Below, in pieces: positions 1 through 12,435 of a stretch of DNA of 64,000 bases. Source of the stretch: Sipunculus nudus (Eukaryota > Annelida > Sipuncula > Golfingiida > Sipunculidae). Under the pieces are notes generated by a model that saw nothing but the letters and a program-made list of their open reading frames with translations, was not told the origin of the DNA and ran no database searches. The number at the start of each line of letters is the position of its first letter. The first letter of the stretch is position 1. A program made the translations under genes and the position numbers. The stretch covers positions 42,140,456-42,204,455 of the forward strand of contig CM049318.1 of NCBI GenBank assembly GCA_026874595.1, written 5' to 3'.

Positions 1-32
1 TCAATGAAATCTACTTGAAATTTTTAGACAGC

Positions 33-362
33 CTTTTTTATATAACCTTTCACCTTAAGTCGAGAATTTTCCATTTCTCGAACCATCTAAAGAATCTAAC
101 ACGGTATACACATTCAAAGATCATACTAGAAAAACGAATGCCGTGTCTCAACATATTAGGGTCTACACATGAGCTCGCCCCGGCTCGGCCAGGCGAGAAA
201 GCCCCAAGCTAGCATGACAACGAGAGTTCAACCAGTACGGATTAAGCTGAGAGTGCAACACCCTGCCAGGCGCGGCAGCCACAACACGAGTTACGCCCGT
301 GTCACACAACAAAAAAGACATCTGTAAAACTTGTGCACACAATAAAAAGGGCACCTGTAACA
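33..362 (-). repeat. Solo-LTR fragment (U3 part), LTR family A
   Basis: On the minus strand this matches the first ~330 bp of the 800-bp LTR at 27955-28754. The minus strand begins TGTTACAGGTGCCC at 362 and runs into the region around the TATA/leader, including the shared stretch read here as cgagaattttccatttctcg. Homology stops near 33, so the R and U5 parts are missing. No partner LTR is visible nearby, so this is a truncated remnant. Four further copies lie in the window. Confidence 0.7.
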
Positions 363-1007
363 ATATTTTCACAAAACAACGTTATTTATGTCATATAAGC
401 TAACGCATTCACAAGACGGGACTTGTTGAGGATTTGTATACTATAGGACCATACAACCAAATGGCAACCGACTGCAGGTTTCTGTCAATTTCTTAAAAAC
501 GCAGTGCACTTAAATGCATGTTTTCAGGTAATTAACAAGTCTGAAACAATGTTGGTGTAAAAACGCACCCTTTTTAACAGACATGAAGAACAGCGGGTTA
601 CTTGTCGTAAGTAAATCAGAATGACAAGATACAGTTTCTAGGCCTTACATTTGGCACTTTATACATAGTGATTAATATCTAGAGTATAACATTATGACAA
701 ATTGAAAAAGGTTGTCCTCGATGTCTTTAGTATTTACCTACGTATTTACATTCACGGAAAGTTACGTTTGAATATCTAGTTTAGTATATCAGCTGTTATC
801 AGCATTTATATAAAATTTTATACTTTAGAAGCTGAGCATTATGGATAGAAGATCTATTTAAAACAAAAAAAATTATTTTAATTAAAACTGTTGTTTGCCA
901 ACATTTGTCAAGTCTAATGAGGTATTGATGTGTTTATTAACACTGTAATATAATCGTGTAAGTCTGCAGTTCAATTTGCCAACTGAATCACCAACCTAGC
1001 TTTATAT
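363..1007. other. AT-rich DNA, no feature seen
   Basis: No ORF of interest, splice-like unit or clear repeat was found here. The base composition is AT-rich and matches the window background. Confidence 0.5.
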
Positions 1008-1262
1008 ATGTTATCATTAAATACACCTGCTGATTAATAATTGAACAACAGGTTTTATGATGACTTCTTCAAACCTAAAGAAAAACTGATCCATAATTAA
1101 GACTACATAATTCTTAGACTTCACTTGCTCATTTAATTAGCTTGATAAATGTTATCATTTAATACACCTGCTGATTAATAATTAAATAACACGTTTTATG
1201 ATGACTTCCTCAAACCTAAAGAAAATTTGATCCATAATTGAGACTACATCATTCTTTGACTA
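1008..1262. repeat. Imperfect direct duplication, period ~141 bp
   Basis: A ~113-bp segment starting atgttatcattaaatacacc at 1008 recurs at 1149 with scattered substitutions. Both copies share the core ttttatgatgacttc and the string cctaaagaaaa. It is a two-copy non-coding duplication of modest age. Confidence 0.8.
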
Positions 1263-1349
1263 AATATTTTGGAATGTCACTAGCTCATTAATTATGATTT
1301 AAAGAGAGCTTTATGTTAGGAATAGAAAATTATACGTACCTACGCGCAT

Positions 1350-1368
1350 GGGGGGGGGGGGGGGGGGG
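1350..1368. repeat. Poly-G tract
   Basis: An uninterrupted run of 19 G. Similar homopolymer C/G tracts occur at about 3632-3645, 3677-3688, 55816-55831, 56447-56474 and 60431-60447. Their exact lengths may be affected by sequencing error. Confidence 0.8.
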
Positions 1369-1890
1369 AGGGACTTGTCTCCCCTTCCCTCCAGTCCCTT
1401 ATGGAAGTGCGTCCATGACATTTGCTTGGTCACGAGAATAATATTTACCGTAAATTATTTTCTGAAAATGTGAGGAAATCACTGGTAATTTCAGCTAAAT
1501 CCAATTTTCTGTAATTTTTGCACCGAGTGTATAGTACCCGGGGCATCGATGTATGTTTTTGCTGAATCAGCCAGGCTGAGGTAGAGATATGCATGCAGTT
1601 ATATAGGCCTAGTCAGTATATTCCACCCGGGCAGTGAAAATTTTTGATTGTTCTCTCGCACTTCAATATGTGTTTTACGTATAGATTCAGAATATTAGTT
1701 GGGATTTTATTTTCGTGGTTTTCGTGGATCATGGTAATTTCCGAATTCATGATTCCAGCGATAAAAAAAATCACACAGGCAGAAAATATCTCAACGACAG
1801 CAGGTGGTCGACTTCGTCTATGGTTATTATTTCTGTCTGAGTTTTCAATAAAGGTACAGAAATTGTTTATTATTATTTTACGATTGCAGT

Positions 1891-1892
<2 letters not shown>

Positions 1893-1939
<47 letters not shown>
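1893..1939. repeat. (TA)n microsatellite
   Basis: About 23 consecutive TA dinucleotides. The ORF that reads into it ends in an IYIYIY string and is not a real gene. Confidence 0.9.
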
Positions 1940-1942
<3 letters not shown>

Positions 1943-4900
1943 AGTGTGCTAAATTACTATTTGTGTAAAAAACTAAAATACGTGATTAATATGTTGTCAA
2001 TTCCATTATGTTCACTAATATCAGACAATTACTGCACCCTGAAATGTTTACAATAAAACAACTTCAAACTTTACTTTTAACTGAAAACATATCCTCATTT
2101 CCATTTTTCAACATTTCTGGTAAATAGTGTGTATGAGGATATGCAGATACTAATAAACCACGAATTCTCATTGTCTTTCCAGGAATTCAAATATCCCACG
2201 ATATGCGTTTTGTAAAAAAAAAAAGCCAACGATATTATCGGAGTCTACAGTATCTGACAGGTGGCCGTGAGCGGATAAAGAACTAACATGAAAATATCAG
2301 GCCAAGACCCATCATTTACTTATATTTTTTTTTCAATCTTGTAGAGTCACTCGGCACCAGTACTTTTAAGAATACATGTGGTTATGCTTTAATGTGCATG
2401 TGACCAATGGCATTGGTTTTCATCAACTGAATGAAAATGTTTTGAAATTTAGGACATTTCCTTATTTTTATTCCTGCAACATTCAACTTTGGTTTCATAA
2501 AATTAATTCATTAAGTTAATTAAGCCTGTACGACTGATTACTTTATTTCAGCCTACTATTCTAAACGTGTCTGCAAATTTATAAGAAAGAAATTATAAAA
2601 TTTCAAAGAGCATTTAATAAAGATTAAAATTTGACTTAAAAGCTGGCCCCATGATTCGCCAAAAATTGGTGAGGCTCCAGCCTGTCCTGCCCCACCGCTT
2701 CCGCTGGCTCTGAAATGACAAATGCGTGAGTTCTCATAGGCGCCGTGTGGGCCTCGTGGTAAGCCGTTTCGCGGCAACCACCGTAGTAGACCCCAGTAAA
2801 CCTCAGGTAAACCTACTCATGCCGCACTGGCACCCTGCCAGAGCCGGGATGACCGTACTGGCAACCTATTGGCGCCCTATTGGGGCCGAAGTAAAAGGTG
2901 GGTAATCGGCATAAAACGTACTATAACCCTATTGGAACCGTAAATAGCCCATAGGAGAACTAGAACCTTTGAAGGACCGTCAGTACAGAATTCAACCCGG
3001 GTTTAGAGTCAAAACCGTAAAAGAGGGGCACCCGGATGTGCCCGGGCTACCCGTGAATGCGTGACAGGGGCCTAACCTCAGCCTGCAAATCGGATTGTTT
3101 TCATATATACCATTCAATTATAGGCGGCAAGCCTAAGCTGAAAATTTAATGAATATAAAAAATACTTTAACTTCATCAAAATTATAGCCGTTGTTCCAGT
3201 CAATAAGATAACAAAATGATGATGTAACACCTATGAATTTTAAATAACTGACTTAATGACTGAAGAGGCTGATTAATCATACCTTAAGGTGATTCAGAGT
3301 GCAGCAAAACTAAATTCTCCGTTTGTTAAGTTAATATGTAATTCTATACATGTGCATCCGTAATCTCTCTTGTAGGTCCTGCTAGAATATCGTTTTCCTA
3401 TGCGGTTCTGTTGAAATGCATTTTTTTAACAAACTATTTTATATAGGTCAAGCTGCCTGTATTATCCCAGTACCTGCTGTCCACATATGTAGTACATTGA
3501 TACATGTTTCCATAATATAAATATATTAAGTATTCAACACAGATTACGTGTTACTAGTCGTTTTATTTTTTTTTTTATTTTTATAAAATGCTTTTATCAG
3601 ATGAATAAGCATAATACTAAAATAACAATGTCCCCCCCCCCCCCTCTTTCAGTCATCACTATAATGACCATCATACCCCCCCCCCCCAACAAAGAAACAA
3701 AAAATTCATATTATATGTCAAAGATCTTGTACAGTTTATTATCAAATATAGATTGAAATATGTATTGAACCCGAACTTTTATCTTAATAGGAAATGGCTG
3801 ACATCACTGAAAATCGGACATGAAAACATTTTGATTGCTTTATCTGGAGCATGAATGAATATCTTTACACTTGAATGCTCTGAGCATCTCCTTAGAGTAT
3901 AAACATATATAACTTAGACATGCCTACAGGAAACCATCATTCCGATAATATAAATGTCCCTGATTTTTTTGTAAATATAAGTTTTATATAAGCAGCAGTT
4001 ATTGCAAGAGAAATATATGTAAATATACATAAGATGCATATAAATCGTGATCCGGAGTGTTTCCTATACGTATATTATCTGTATAGGGGTTATCCATTTT
4101 GAAACGTGTTTTATCCTCTTAAACTATAAATGATATGCATTATCAGCATTGAATCCCCTTAATATGGAATGAAACCCCTTAGCTCTATATAACATGCTCC
4201 ACCTAATACTATATGACATCTTATGTATAGACAATACCACGGTGGGAAAGGTTCAGGGGAATTACACCCTTATCAATCACAAGGTTAGAAGGTTTGCACT
4301 AAAAAAAATTAAAATACTGCGCACTTTTATGGGTTTTTTTCACAGAAGTTATTAAATATAAAATCGACCGCTGGCGCAAGCCCATCGGCCGATAATGGGT
4401 CGGATCGACCGAAAGCGCGTGACATATAAATATATATCAGCTAAAGTTTTCTTTTTTAGATTTTTTTTCGGGGGGGGGGCTTATTTCTATGGTTCACAAT
4501 ATAAGGGCAAGGAACCAATCATCTGTCTCTAGACATTTCCAAAAATGGTTACTTCTATTAATATCGTAACACCAACATTATGTTTAACTCTCTTGGAATT
4601 TTATGGTCAATGTTTTCATTAAGTAAATCTTTAGAATGAACTTTGAAAGGAAGGTTGCAACCATTTATATGCCAGTGCCAAATATCTGTATTAGTTTACT
4701 GTTTACTGTGTCCTGTGTAAGCATGTTGAGCATGACCCTTTATAACAGCAAAAACGGTCATTTTGGGATTCACCAAGGAAAGGTCTTTCAACGTAACCAT
4801 CAATCTTTAATTTTGGAGTGTTTGACTGCGATTCTTTAGAATTATATACTAATCCATCAAGTTTCTGGCTTAATTAAAGTTAAATCTCACCAGTGAGTTA

Positions 4901-5089
4901 ACCATCATTTGTTATGGAGACTTCTTTACCGCGTCATCTCAATTAATTACATCGTAACATGCGTCGCTATTTTTGTATTTATGTCACAATATGTTTACAA
5001 GTTGAAGTTTTAAGCCCGCATGTAAACGAAATCGCCCCGCTGTCCCCGGAACACCACCGATCAAAGTCCGCTTTTAAGCTTTTAAGCTT
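1940..5089. other. Intergenic AT-rich DNA with a GC-richer block
   Basis: No supportable gene. A GC-richer block at about 2640-3060 contains loosely repetitive wording (several ggtaaac, ggcaacc and ctattgg phrases) and could be an old dispersed repeat. Two poly-C runs lie at 3632-3645 and 3677-3688, and a poly-G run at about 4471-4480. Nothing else stands out. Confidence 0.4.
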
Positions 5090-5356
5090 TTACGCTGCCA
5101 ATATCAACTGGCGAAGTTCAACACCAAGTTCGGTAGCTACATCTATGTTACACTGAGAGACAGGTCCTAATCTCACACTCTCTATAGACATCTCAAAGAG
5201 ACTATCGACACCGAGCAAGACATCATAACTGGAGTATCTCTCCAGTTCATTCACAATTCTCAAAAGACTCAAACGATGGCCTAACTCTGGTGTCTTTACA
5301 CTCAACGTTACAATTGTCTGATAGAGTCTGATTTCTTTATAAATATTCCGAAATTA
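5090..5356 (-). CDS. Uncharacterised minus-strand ORF or exon
   Basis: The minus strand is open from just after a TAA near 5356 to a stop near 5090, about 88 codons. It has a balanced, Leu/Glu/Val-rich composition unlike the AT-driven noise nearby. Recognisable segments are KTPELGHRLSLLRIVNELER and VATELGVELRQLILAA, which look like amphipathic helices. There is no ATG before codon ~20 and no strong splice acceptor immediately upstream, so this could be a terminal exon, a pseudogene fragment or part of an unrecognised transposon gene. I do not recognise the family. The plus-strand ORF at 4959-5156 is treated as its shadow. Confidence 0.25.
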
Positions 5357-5405
5357 TGTATCAAATCCCGTGAATTAAATGCATTTTATTAAATTTTTTT
5401 TACAG

Positions 5406-5458
5406 ACAAACATATTAACCCCCTTGACATTGAGACATTTGCTGATGTTTCATTGCAT
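5406..5458 (+). other. Candidate internal exon (weak)
   Basis: A strong acceptor (poly-T then acag) is followed by 53 nt open in one frame, reading KHINPLDIETFADVSLH, and then a cat|gtaagt donor. The signal is of splice-consensus quality but isolated, and it lies head to head with the opposite-strand ORF at 5090-5356. Matches of this kind are expected by chance in a window this size. Confidence 0.15.
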
Positions 5459-5702
5459 GTAAGTAGGGGTGGGTTTTAATACTAACTTCATGTGTTTACC
5501 CCCTCAAAATAGTTAAACCCTCCTGTACATGGCCTCTGAAAGTTGTGAGGTCGTGAAAAACGTTAAAGCCATCATAAAGCGAACTCCTGTTCAGGATACA
5601 AGGCTTACAAGGGTTGATGTGAGTGGCATCGTTGCTATGAGAACGACCCGCTTGGTAACATTCATGTATTCAGGTATTCCACACACGGACCTTCATGTCC
5701 TA

Positions 5703-6283
5703 TGATATTGGTCCGACAGCTCGGGGGAGTTTATTTATTTTTTTGAGTGCAAAAGGTTTATGGGTTGTTCCTATAGGAATAATATATGGGAAATTCGAAT
5801 CTGAAATTCTTATTAACCTATCGGTAGCCGTTTTCTCATAAAACAACTGAGAAGAGGAGTCCCCGTAGGTATGGAGGACACGAAATGTAAATCTCATGAA
5901 ATTAATATTTGGCGATTTCTCAGCTCACAAATGAAAAAAAAACAGGCTTTTGATATCAATACCTAAGTTTCTTATTCCAACAAACTTGGTGGTACTATTT
6001 ATAAATTTGTATTTCTGGCGGCCATTTTGAAATCCAAGATGGCTGCCATCAAAGTCATGTTTTGATTACCTTTTTCATAAATTTACTACTCTAATTTTCT
6101 CCTACAGTCTAAAAATAAATTAACCAAGCCTCAAAATAGCTTAAAACGACAAAGGATTATTTTGCAATAATTAATGCATGACCTTTCGATGTAAAGGTAA
6201 TATATTTATGACATTTATTATAAGAGGCACTGAGCGAGGAAAAAGGCATTTTCCCCTATTTCGACAAACTTTTCAATATTTGA
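5703..6283 (+). repeat. Left inverted arm
   Basis: Reverse complement of 9910-10484. Shared landmarks are the stretch with ttcctataggaa, the ggcggccattttgaaatcca block and the inner end at ctatttcgacaaacttttca. Small indels separate the arms, which shows divergence after duplication. Confidence 0.8.
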
Positions 6284-6689
6284 TTTTCCATTTATCCTTA
6301 CGCGTCTTAGGGTGACCAAATGCAAACACGGTATGTTTACCAGGAGCTGTCATAGAATTCAATATGGCACCTATAAAATATGTGCCAATAACAATGTTGA
6401 AAAGGTGCAATATATGTTTATTATGAGCATCTAAACACTTGACACAAGACTCTACTTGGAAGAACACTATTAATATATACTTTTATTTTACAAGTAGTTA
6501 ATAACTCGTGCAAGGCACTCTCTGTGGCTCCGATGTTAGCGTTCAGTAGACCGCAGGGTTGGAGGACACGGAGAAAACCACTATTGCCATACGTTAAATT
6601 GTCTGTTGTCATACGTTTGTCCTTTGCTATACTATTGTTAACCATTTGTCTGTTGATGTTAGCCATGAATACACAACTCAGTATGCATC
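6284..6689. other. Interior of the inverted-arm element, unassigned
   Basis: Opposing ORFs cover 6421-6666 (minus) and 6533-6814 (plus). The plus ORF contains a hydrophobic run VVIRLSFAILLLTICLLML that resembles a membrane helix, but its frame is not supported by any family resemblance. Neither is called as a gene. Confidence 0.3.
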
Positions 6690-6990
6690 TATATTATTTG
6701 GCTGGCAAGCCTAACTTGAGTCGTGATAGAAACGTTGCTTGGGAATGTACTGCTGCACTAACCTATCCTGTTGCGTTGATAAAACAGGATAAAAACCAAA
6801 AAGAATACGTGTGAACTCACGAACCAAATTGAAAGTCCGTATCTATGGTAACGAGTCATTTCCGGTATCGAGTACACGTTGGCTATCGTCCATTGCCCCG
6901 TGTGAGCCATGTGTGCATTCATGCGGTTAGAAATTAAACAAACATGTAAAGGGATTTACCAGAATGGTGAGTTAAATCGGAATTTTTCTC
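6690..6990 (+). repeat. Dispersed repeat, copy 1 (inverted copy at 41430-41760)
   Basis: This matches the reverse complement of about 41430-41760. Shared strings include gcctaacttgagtcgtgata versus gcctacttgagtcgtgata, and ctatggtaacgagtcatttc versus ctatggtaacgagccatttc. It lies inside the composite element, so either the element carries it or it inserted there. Confidence 0.65.
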
Positions 6991-7769
6991 GCACATGGCA
7001 GATGTTCTTTGAAAGTATACTAATAACCTAATGCTTGGTCTGGTTTATGTGAAGCGAAAGGCAGCGTATACGTAAGCAATGAGGCTTTGTCATATATGTC
7101 GGAAATATTTGCATCCTCATAGCGCCTTACAGTGCGGTCCTGTAGGATGTAAAGGCCGACATGAGGGCCGATATGGCGCTACTGTAGATATGTGAACATT
7201 CCGTGCGATATCACAATGGGATTTGTAAATGAACAATGCTGTATTCAGCTATAATGTAAAGTGTAATCTTTAACTATTTCTCGAACAATTGCCAATCTGA
7301 CAAAAGTTAATGTAGAATAAACAGGTGCCCTGTAAATACTATATCTATCTTTATCAATTTATCTTTTTACTAATTAGAACAGCGAATGTTAATTCGAGTC
7401 CTCTTAATCAAAAATAAAATATTATTTTTTTATATTCTTAAGCATTTACAAGTTTGGTGAGCTTCAATAATAAGAACATATATGTCAAAAACTGTTTATG
7501 GTAATTGATGAATATAAAACAATTTGGCGTGCACTCTTGCTCCCTTTGTTATTACTTTTGTTGGTAATGCATAAAAGGAAACACATGCAAAATTTAGTCG
7601 GATCAATCTTCCTTAATTATATATTCAATATTAAGAAACTTGCAGTCTCCTCGGATGAAATTTCTATTTTTCCATTGCTTTTGTGAAGGCTATCTCAGTT
7701 TTCTTGATGAAATGACCCTTCATTGTCAGTAATTAGCTATGTTTCCTTGCCTTGAATTCACACGTTTTT

Positions 7770-8555
7770 TAACAGGCCTGCCCGTTACCATACTGACGCT
7801 ACATAGCTGATATATACGCAGAGGCTTTCCCTGGAGAATCGCCTGACATGGTAGAAGGCTGCTTGGGTTTACACAACGGATCTGTTCCAAAGGATCTTCA
7901 TGTTTCTTCTACTATATGCATTCCGTAACTTATACCAGTAAATGTATCAATGGCTAAAAGGACACCAGCTGGGATTCTCTTCCAGTTTGCCAAATGAATG
8001 TCAAAAACCCTTTGTTCTTCATCATTCGACCAAGAGCTTCCACTTTTCCTGTATTCACAAAGGAAACTTTCGATCCTGTGAATGCATGAAGAGCAGGCAG
8101 TGCTGATTTAACTGAATTATACATATTTGCCACAAGTCGTGATCTGTTGATATACCTCAGTGTGATTTTGGGGCTGAGACATTCAACCAAACGGATGAAG
8201 GGTGGTTATCAAACTGAGATACGAGATATAACAGGAGTATGAATACATCTGTGTCAGGACTTCTCAATGCTATGTTTGTGTAAAGAATACCCTGAATGTG
8301 ATACATAGTCCGAGTGCCTGCCTCTGCATGATGCCAGACAATGGTTGGGATATCTTCAGGGTGAATATTTCTATATTCGACAGCGGTGGAGTCTCTTTCT
8401 ATGATTTCAAAGTAAGTTGATGATCGTTCAACACATCCTTGTTGGCATGCTATGGCCACTCACCATGCAGAATGCAGTTTAAAGCTTTTTTCTGCCAATC
8501 TATGGTTCTGTTGAGAGCCTGTTGTTGTATGTGTAGAGTTACCTCTAGATTTAGA

Positions 8556-8603
<48 letters not shown>

Positions 8604-9000
8604 AGAGTTCAACGTCCTTAACTGAAGGAGTAAGGTAGGTGTCAAAGACCAAATTTATTTGAGGAGACATAGTGCAAAGCTTAACAAGTATCATCTCGGC
8701 TATCTCACTGTCGATCAATGTCTTCTTCTGGAGCGCCCGTTTATATAAATAATGTTCTAAAGTAGACCAGTAAAGGTTCTGACGTATTTGTCTATCCTTC
8801 AGCCAAAACATCAACTGAGAAGACCCTTTTCAGTGCAAACAGATATCTCTACTGCCTGTCGACTAGCAGAAATGTCCCAGGTGATATTAAGCTAGGTCTG
8901 CTTCATTGCTTCACAGGAAGTGGACACCAATGATGTGAGCAAATTCCGGATCGTTACTTAGCAAATGCCACAAGGTTTGAAATACCGAATCTTCAATCTT
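7770..9000 (-). pseudogene. Decayed gene of a TE-associated 'RSPDTDV / HAFTG' family
   Basis: Minus-strand pieces in order match a protein family I know from many invertebrate genomes, where it is multicopy and transposon-like. They are an INLVFDTYLTPSVKD segment (about 8620-8670), a HAEAGTR segment in the place of the usual EEADTR, IALRSPDTDVFILLLYL, ALPALHAFTGS, and a C-terminal part around DPLEQIRCVNPSS near 7880. The pieces lie in different frames: the 8157-8459 and 7954-8190 frames overlap, which marks a frameshift, and further stops follow. A (TA)n tract interrupts the reading near 8557-8603. The acidic residue expected in HAEAGTR (family D) is replaced by G. The biochemical role of the family is unknown to me. 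This copy cannot be functional. Confidence 0.6.
8557..8603. repeat. (TA)n(TG)n microsatellite inside a TE pseudogene
   Basis: About 19 TA units followed by TG units. Minus-strand homology to the TE protein family is present on both sides (VFDTYLTPSVKD before, SKSRGNSTHTT after), so the tract expanded within former coding sequence. Confidence 0.85.
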
Positions 9001-9909
9001 TGCATCTACAGCTGTGGTCTACTATCAATATAGAAACGAAGCTGGTCTAAATACGGGGCACAAGAAACTTATTTGGTCGTCTGCTCTGCCTCAGTGCTAA
9101 TTACTAAAATTGACCTGGAAAAGGTTTTCCCCCACCCACTGAGACCTTTTCCCCCACTCAATGACACGAGTGTCCCCTCCTAGGCATATTTGGATGGAAG
9201 TGTGAACAGTTCCTATACAAGATAGAGAACATGTTTGAAAATGAGGATCCACCAGCCGCACCTAATGTGCCTAATGTAGATGCTATGTTCATGCTCCTCC
9301 AATCCAATATCTGCCAAGTACCTATATTGTGAGTTAGCCCATATGATACTCGTCAAGCTTTACAGTATGCCTCTTCAAGTAGACCTGGGCTTTGACACAT
9401 ACATTACAGTTAAGGACATTGACCTTAATGAATGATCAGCAGGTAACTGTGCATATACAATGAAAGGGTCGTTTTGTTGCGATAATTCAGTGATTTGTGC
9501 ACTTCCTGCACTTTACAATTAATATACTTGTGCACTCTATGGAATGGACAAGTTAAGCAACATTAATGATGAGGAATGTTAAAGACTACACTTTACACGA
9601 TAGTTGAAAAAAAAAACAACTTTGTTCAGAAAACAATTCCATGGGATATGATACGGAAGGACCTAGACACAACAACTCACAGGTGTGTGAGAACTGCGCC
9701 CTTGCTATTAGAATCATCCTTGTGTCACCATGGCCAGTGTTTTTGAAGCTCATATAAAACATAGCGCACCTTTGTAACATTTTATTGTATATATTTAACG
9801 GTTGCCATATTGAATTCCAAAATGATTCAAGCAAATAATTGGTTGACCCAAACATTTAGGTATAGGCAACAACATAATGTTTCTTTGGCTTCTGGGAGCC
9901 ACAAAATGC

Positions 9910-10484
9910 CAAATATTGAAAAGTTTGTCGAAATAGGGGAAAAATGCCTTTTTCCTCGCTCAGTGCCTCTTGTATGTCATAAATATATTACCTTTTCATC
10001 GAAAGGTCATGCATTTATTATTGCTAAATAATCCTTTGTCGTTTTATACTATTTTGAGGCTTGGTTAATTTATTTTTAGACTGTAGGAGAAAATTAAAGT
10101 AGTAAATTGATGAAAACGGTAACCAAAACATGAATTTGATGGCAGCCATCTTGGATTTCAAAATGGCCGCCAGAGATACAAATCTATAAATAGTACCACC
10201 AAGCCTGTTGGAATAAGAAACTTAGGTATAGATACCAAAAGCCTGTTTTTTGTCATTTGTGAGCTCGGAAATCGCAATATATTAATTTCATGAGATTTAC
10301 ATTTCGTGTCCTTCATATCTAAGGTTACCCCTCTTTTCAGTAGTTTTATTAGAAAACGGCTACCAATAGGTTAATAAGAATTTTCAGATTCGAATTCCCC
10401 GTATATTTTTCCTATAGGAACAACCCATAAAACTTTTGCACTCAAAAACATAAACTCCCTCGAGCTCTCGGACCATATATCTCT
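9910..10484 (-). repeat. Right inverted arm
   Basis: Reverse complement of the arm at 5703-6283; see that entry for the shared landmarks. Confidence 0.8.
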
Positions 10485-11078
10485 GATGAACGAATATTAC
10501 GGACCATGGGCCAAATGTAAGCGCATGTTGTAGACACTATCGCAACAATTTTGTACCTAAAGGTCCAGTAAAATTCCCTCTGCCGAGATGACAAGAGCAG
10601 CTGGCAGCATTTGTCTCAACCCGTGTATTAACTGTCAAATTGCGAATCGTGATCGTTTCAGTCAGCCGGTACATTTTGACTGCGCTCGTCGCATGTGCTG
10701 ATCGCCTGAGCCAGATTTTGTTAGGCCTACTGTCAAGAGTGGTGGTCCGATAAACGTTAATACTGAGGCAGAGGGTTATAGTGTTTTAAAGTCTCACCGA
10801 ACTCAACATAAGCGACGGCCTAAAAATATTGAGACAAATTAAATGGGAATATTAGTAGCCAATTGGAAGCCCGGAATAGGCGATGACTGAATGAACCATG
10901 TTGGTTTTGAAAAAAAAAAAGATTCTGGAAATGACCACTACTGACGTCACTGGAAAAGACCTTAGTTCAGCGAGGCGGTGATGTGTGGCGCTGACCGTCC
11001 GGGAACCGGCCAAGATTACCAGTCCATGAAATTGAGAGGGTCAGATAGTGGTAAATTAGTTATATAAGTTGCCGCAAG
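10485..11078. promoter_or_regulatory. GC-richer stretch with a CRE-like site
   Basis: The palindrome TGACGTCA lies at 10942-10949 in a locally GC-richer segment that ends in gttatataag at about 11057-11066, shortly before an ATG in good context at 11079. This is compatible with a promoter but is not evidence of one. Confidence 0.2.
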
Positions 11079-11273
11079 ATGGCTGTACCGATACTAAGAG
11101 CGATACAACGCGGGAACGTTTGGTTCCTCTGTCAGAAGCAACAATTAAGTCATAACTATTTCATGGACTGGGCCAGTCTAGGGTTGATGAGTTTATTACA
11201 ATACCAATATTTTGGTTCCATTGTTTGTGTATGGACTTGGTCAGGTTCCCCTGAGTACAAGACCATTAAATAA
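11079..11273 (+). CDS. Short ORF, possible first exon
   Basis: ATG in a good context (gcaagATGG) opens 64 codons starting MAVPILRAIQRGNVWFLCQK. The N-terminus is mildly basic and hydrophobic, like a mitochondrial targeting peptide. A possible donor (tcag|gttccc) lies at about 11250 and is weak. No family is recognised and it may be noise. Confidence 0.2.
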   Translation: MAVPILRAIQRGNVWFLCQKQQLSHNYFMDWASLGLMSLLQYQYFGSIVCVWTWSGSPEYKTIK

Positions 11274-12091
11274 TTGTTTACTCTCCTTTTTTCGGGTTAT
11301 TTTTTTTCTGTTTTTCTTTCTTCTGCCATGTTTGAGCTTGATCTCACATATGGCTGATTTTCAAAATCGGACCTTTATGCATAATACTAGTCTGAGGTGA
11401 TAGAGTTGCCCCTGATATCTACTTTGGACCTTGACCTGTTTGCTATGGGCATACACTCCATTGCTGATTCCCAATTATCAGTCAGCTGAGAGCGTCAAGG
11501 GTGATTGCAAAAATTTTGTTTTTCTTTAAAGGACATACCTAAAATATTTTGGGAAGATATGCCTTAATATAACTACATTACCTGGACTAAGTATTTATCT
11601 ATATTTGCTTTTTGTTAAAGAAAAATATATATTTTGGATTTATTTTGGCAGAATGTAATAAATAGTCAATATATTCAAGTAATGATATGCAATTATTATC
11701 AAGATTTAAGGTCAATTCTTGAAAATTCCTATCAAACAAAAGAATAATTAAAACATATTTTGGTATAAAAATACCAGAATACCTTTCTATCAACAAAAAC
11801 AACCATAACATACAAAAGACGTAGTGAGACGTGAACACCAAAACTTTCCATGCATACCCCTCATGCTTGAAAAAAATGGTTGAACATTTTTCTGATAGAA
11901 TCTTTGATTTAGACGTATTTTCATATACATACTTCTTAAAAGTTTTTCTTCAATGATATTGGCATAAAAACAAAAAAAAATCTTGGGATATGGAAATATT
12001 TTCATTGTTGTCCGAAATTAACAAAAGCTTGATACATTTTTGATAGAATGAATAAAAGGAAGATGTAAAGTCACTCTCCCACTCAAAAGTT
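11274..12091. other. AT-rich DNA, no feature seen
   Basis: Several short Phe/Tyr/Lys-rich ORFs on both strands look like compositional noise. No repeat was recognised. Confidence 0.4.
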
Positions 12092-12187
12092 CAACCAAAT
12101 AACTACGGTATAAATGATATGGACAACCAAATAACTACGGTATAAATGATATGGACAACCAAATAACTACGGTATAAATGATATGGA
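12092..12187. repeat. 32-bp tandem repeat, 3 copies
   Basis: Three near-identical units of 32 bp, each starting caaccaaataactacggtat. They are essentially identical to each other, so the array is young. Confidence 0.95.
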
Positions 12188-12435
12188 CACTTTTAAAGAA
12201 CAGACCAGGCTCTATAAATACTTAAAAGTGCATGACTCAAGAATAATTTTTCAAAAAGTTGTAGCCATTTATGTGTTTATTTTTGCCAAAGTTTTCACTC
12301 ACAAAATAAAAACTGATCATGTACGTTTAACTGAAATATCTTTATCAATAAATGCTGTATATTATTGGTTAAGTTTTGAATCTCACTCACAAATTAACCA
12401 TTAAACTTTCATAAATAAATCTTCAAAGGTACTAC

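Larger units (their letters stand above)
5703..10484. mobile_element. Composite element with ~580-bp inverted arms
   Basis: Arms 5703-6283 and 9910-10484 are reverse complements over nearly their whole length with scattered mismatches. They enclose about 3.6 kb that contains a decayed minus-strand gene (7770-9000). The outer ends start near ggtccga(c/g)agctcg. The inner ends diverge abruptly after the shared caatatttg. No target-site duplication could be identified. The arrangement suits a DNA transposon with long terminal inverted repeats, or two inverted copies of a smaller element that happen to flank an unrelated relic. The arms contain paired CCATTTTG and CAAGATGGC motifs near 6023-6046 and 10150-10171. 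Confidence 0.6.
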
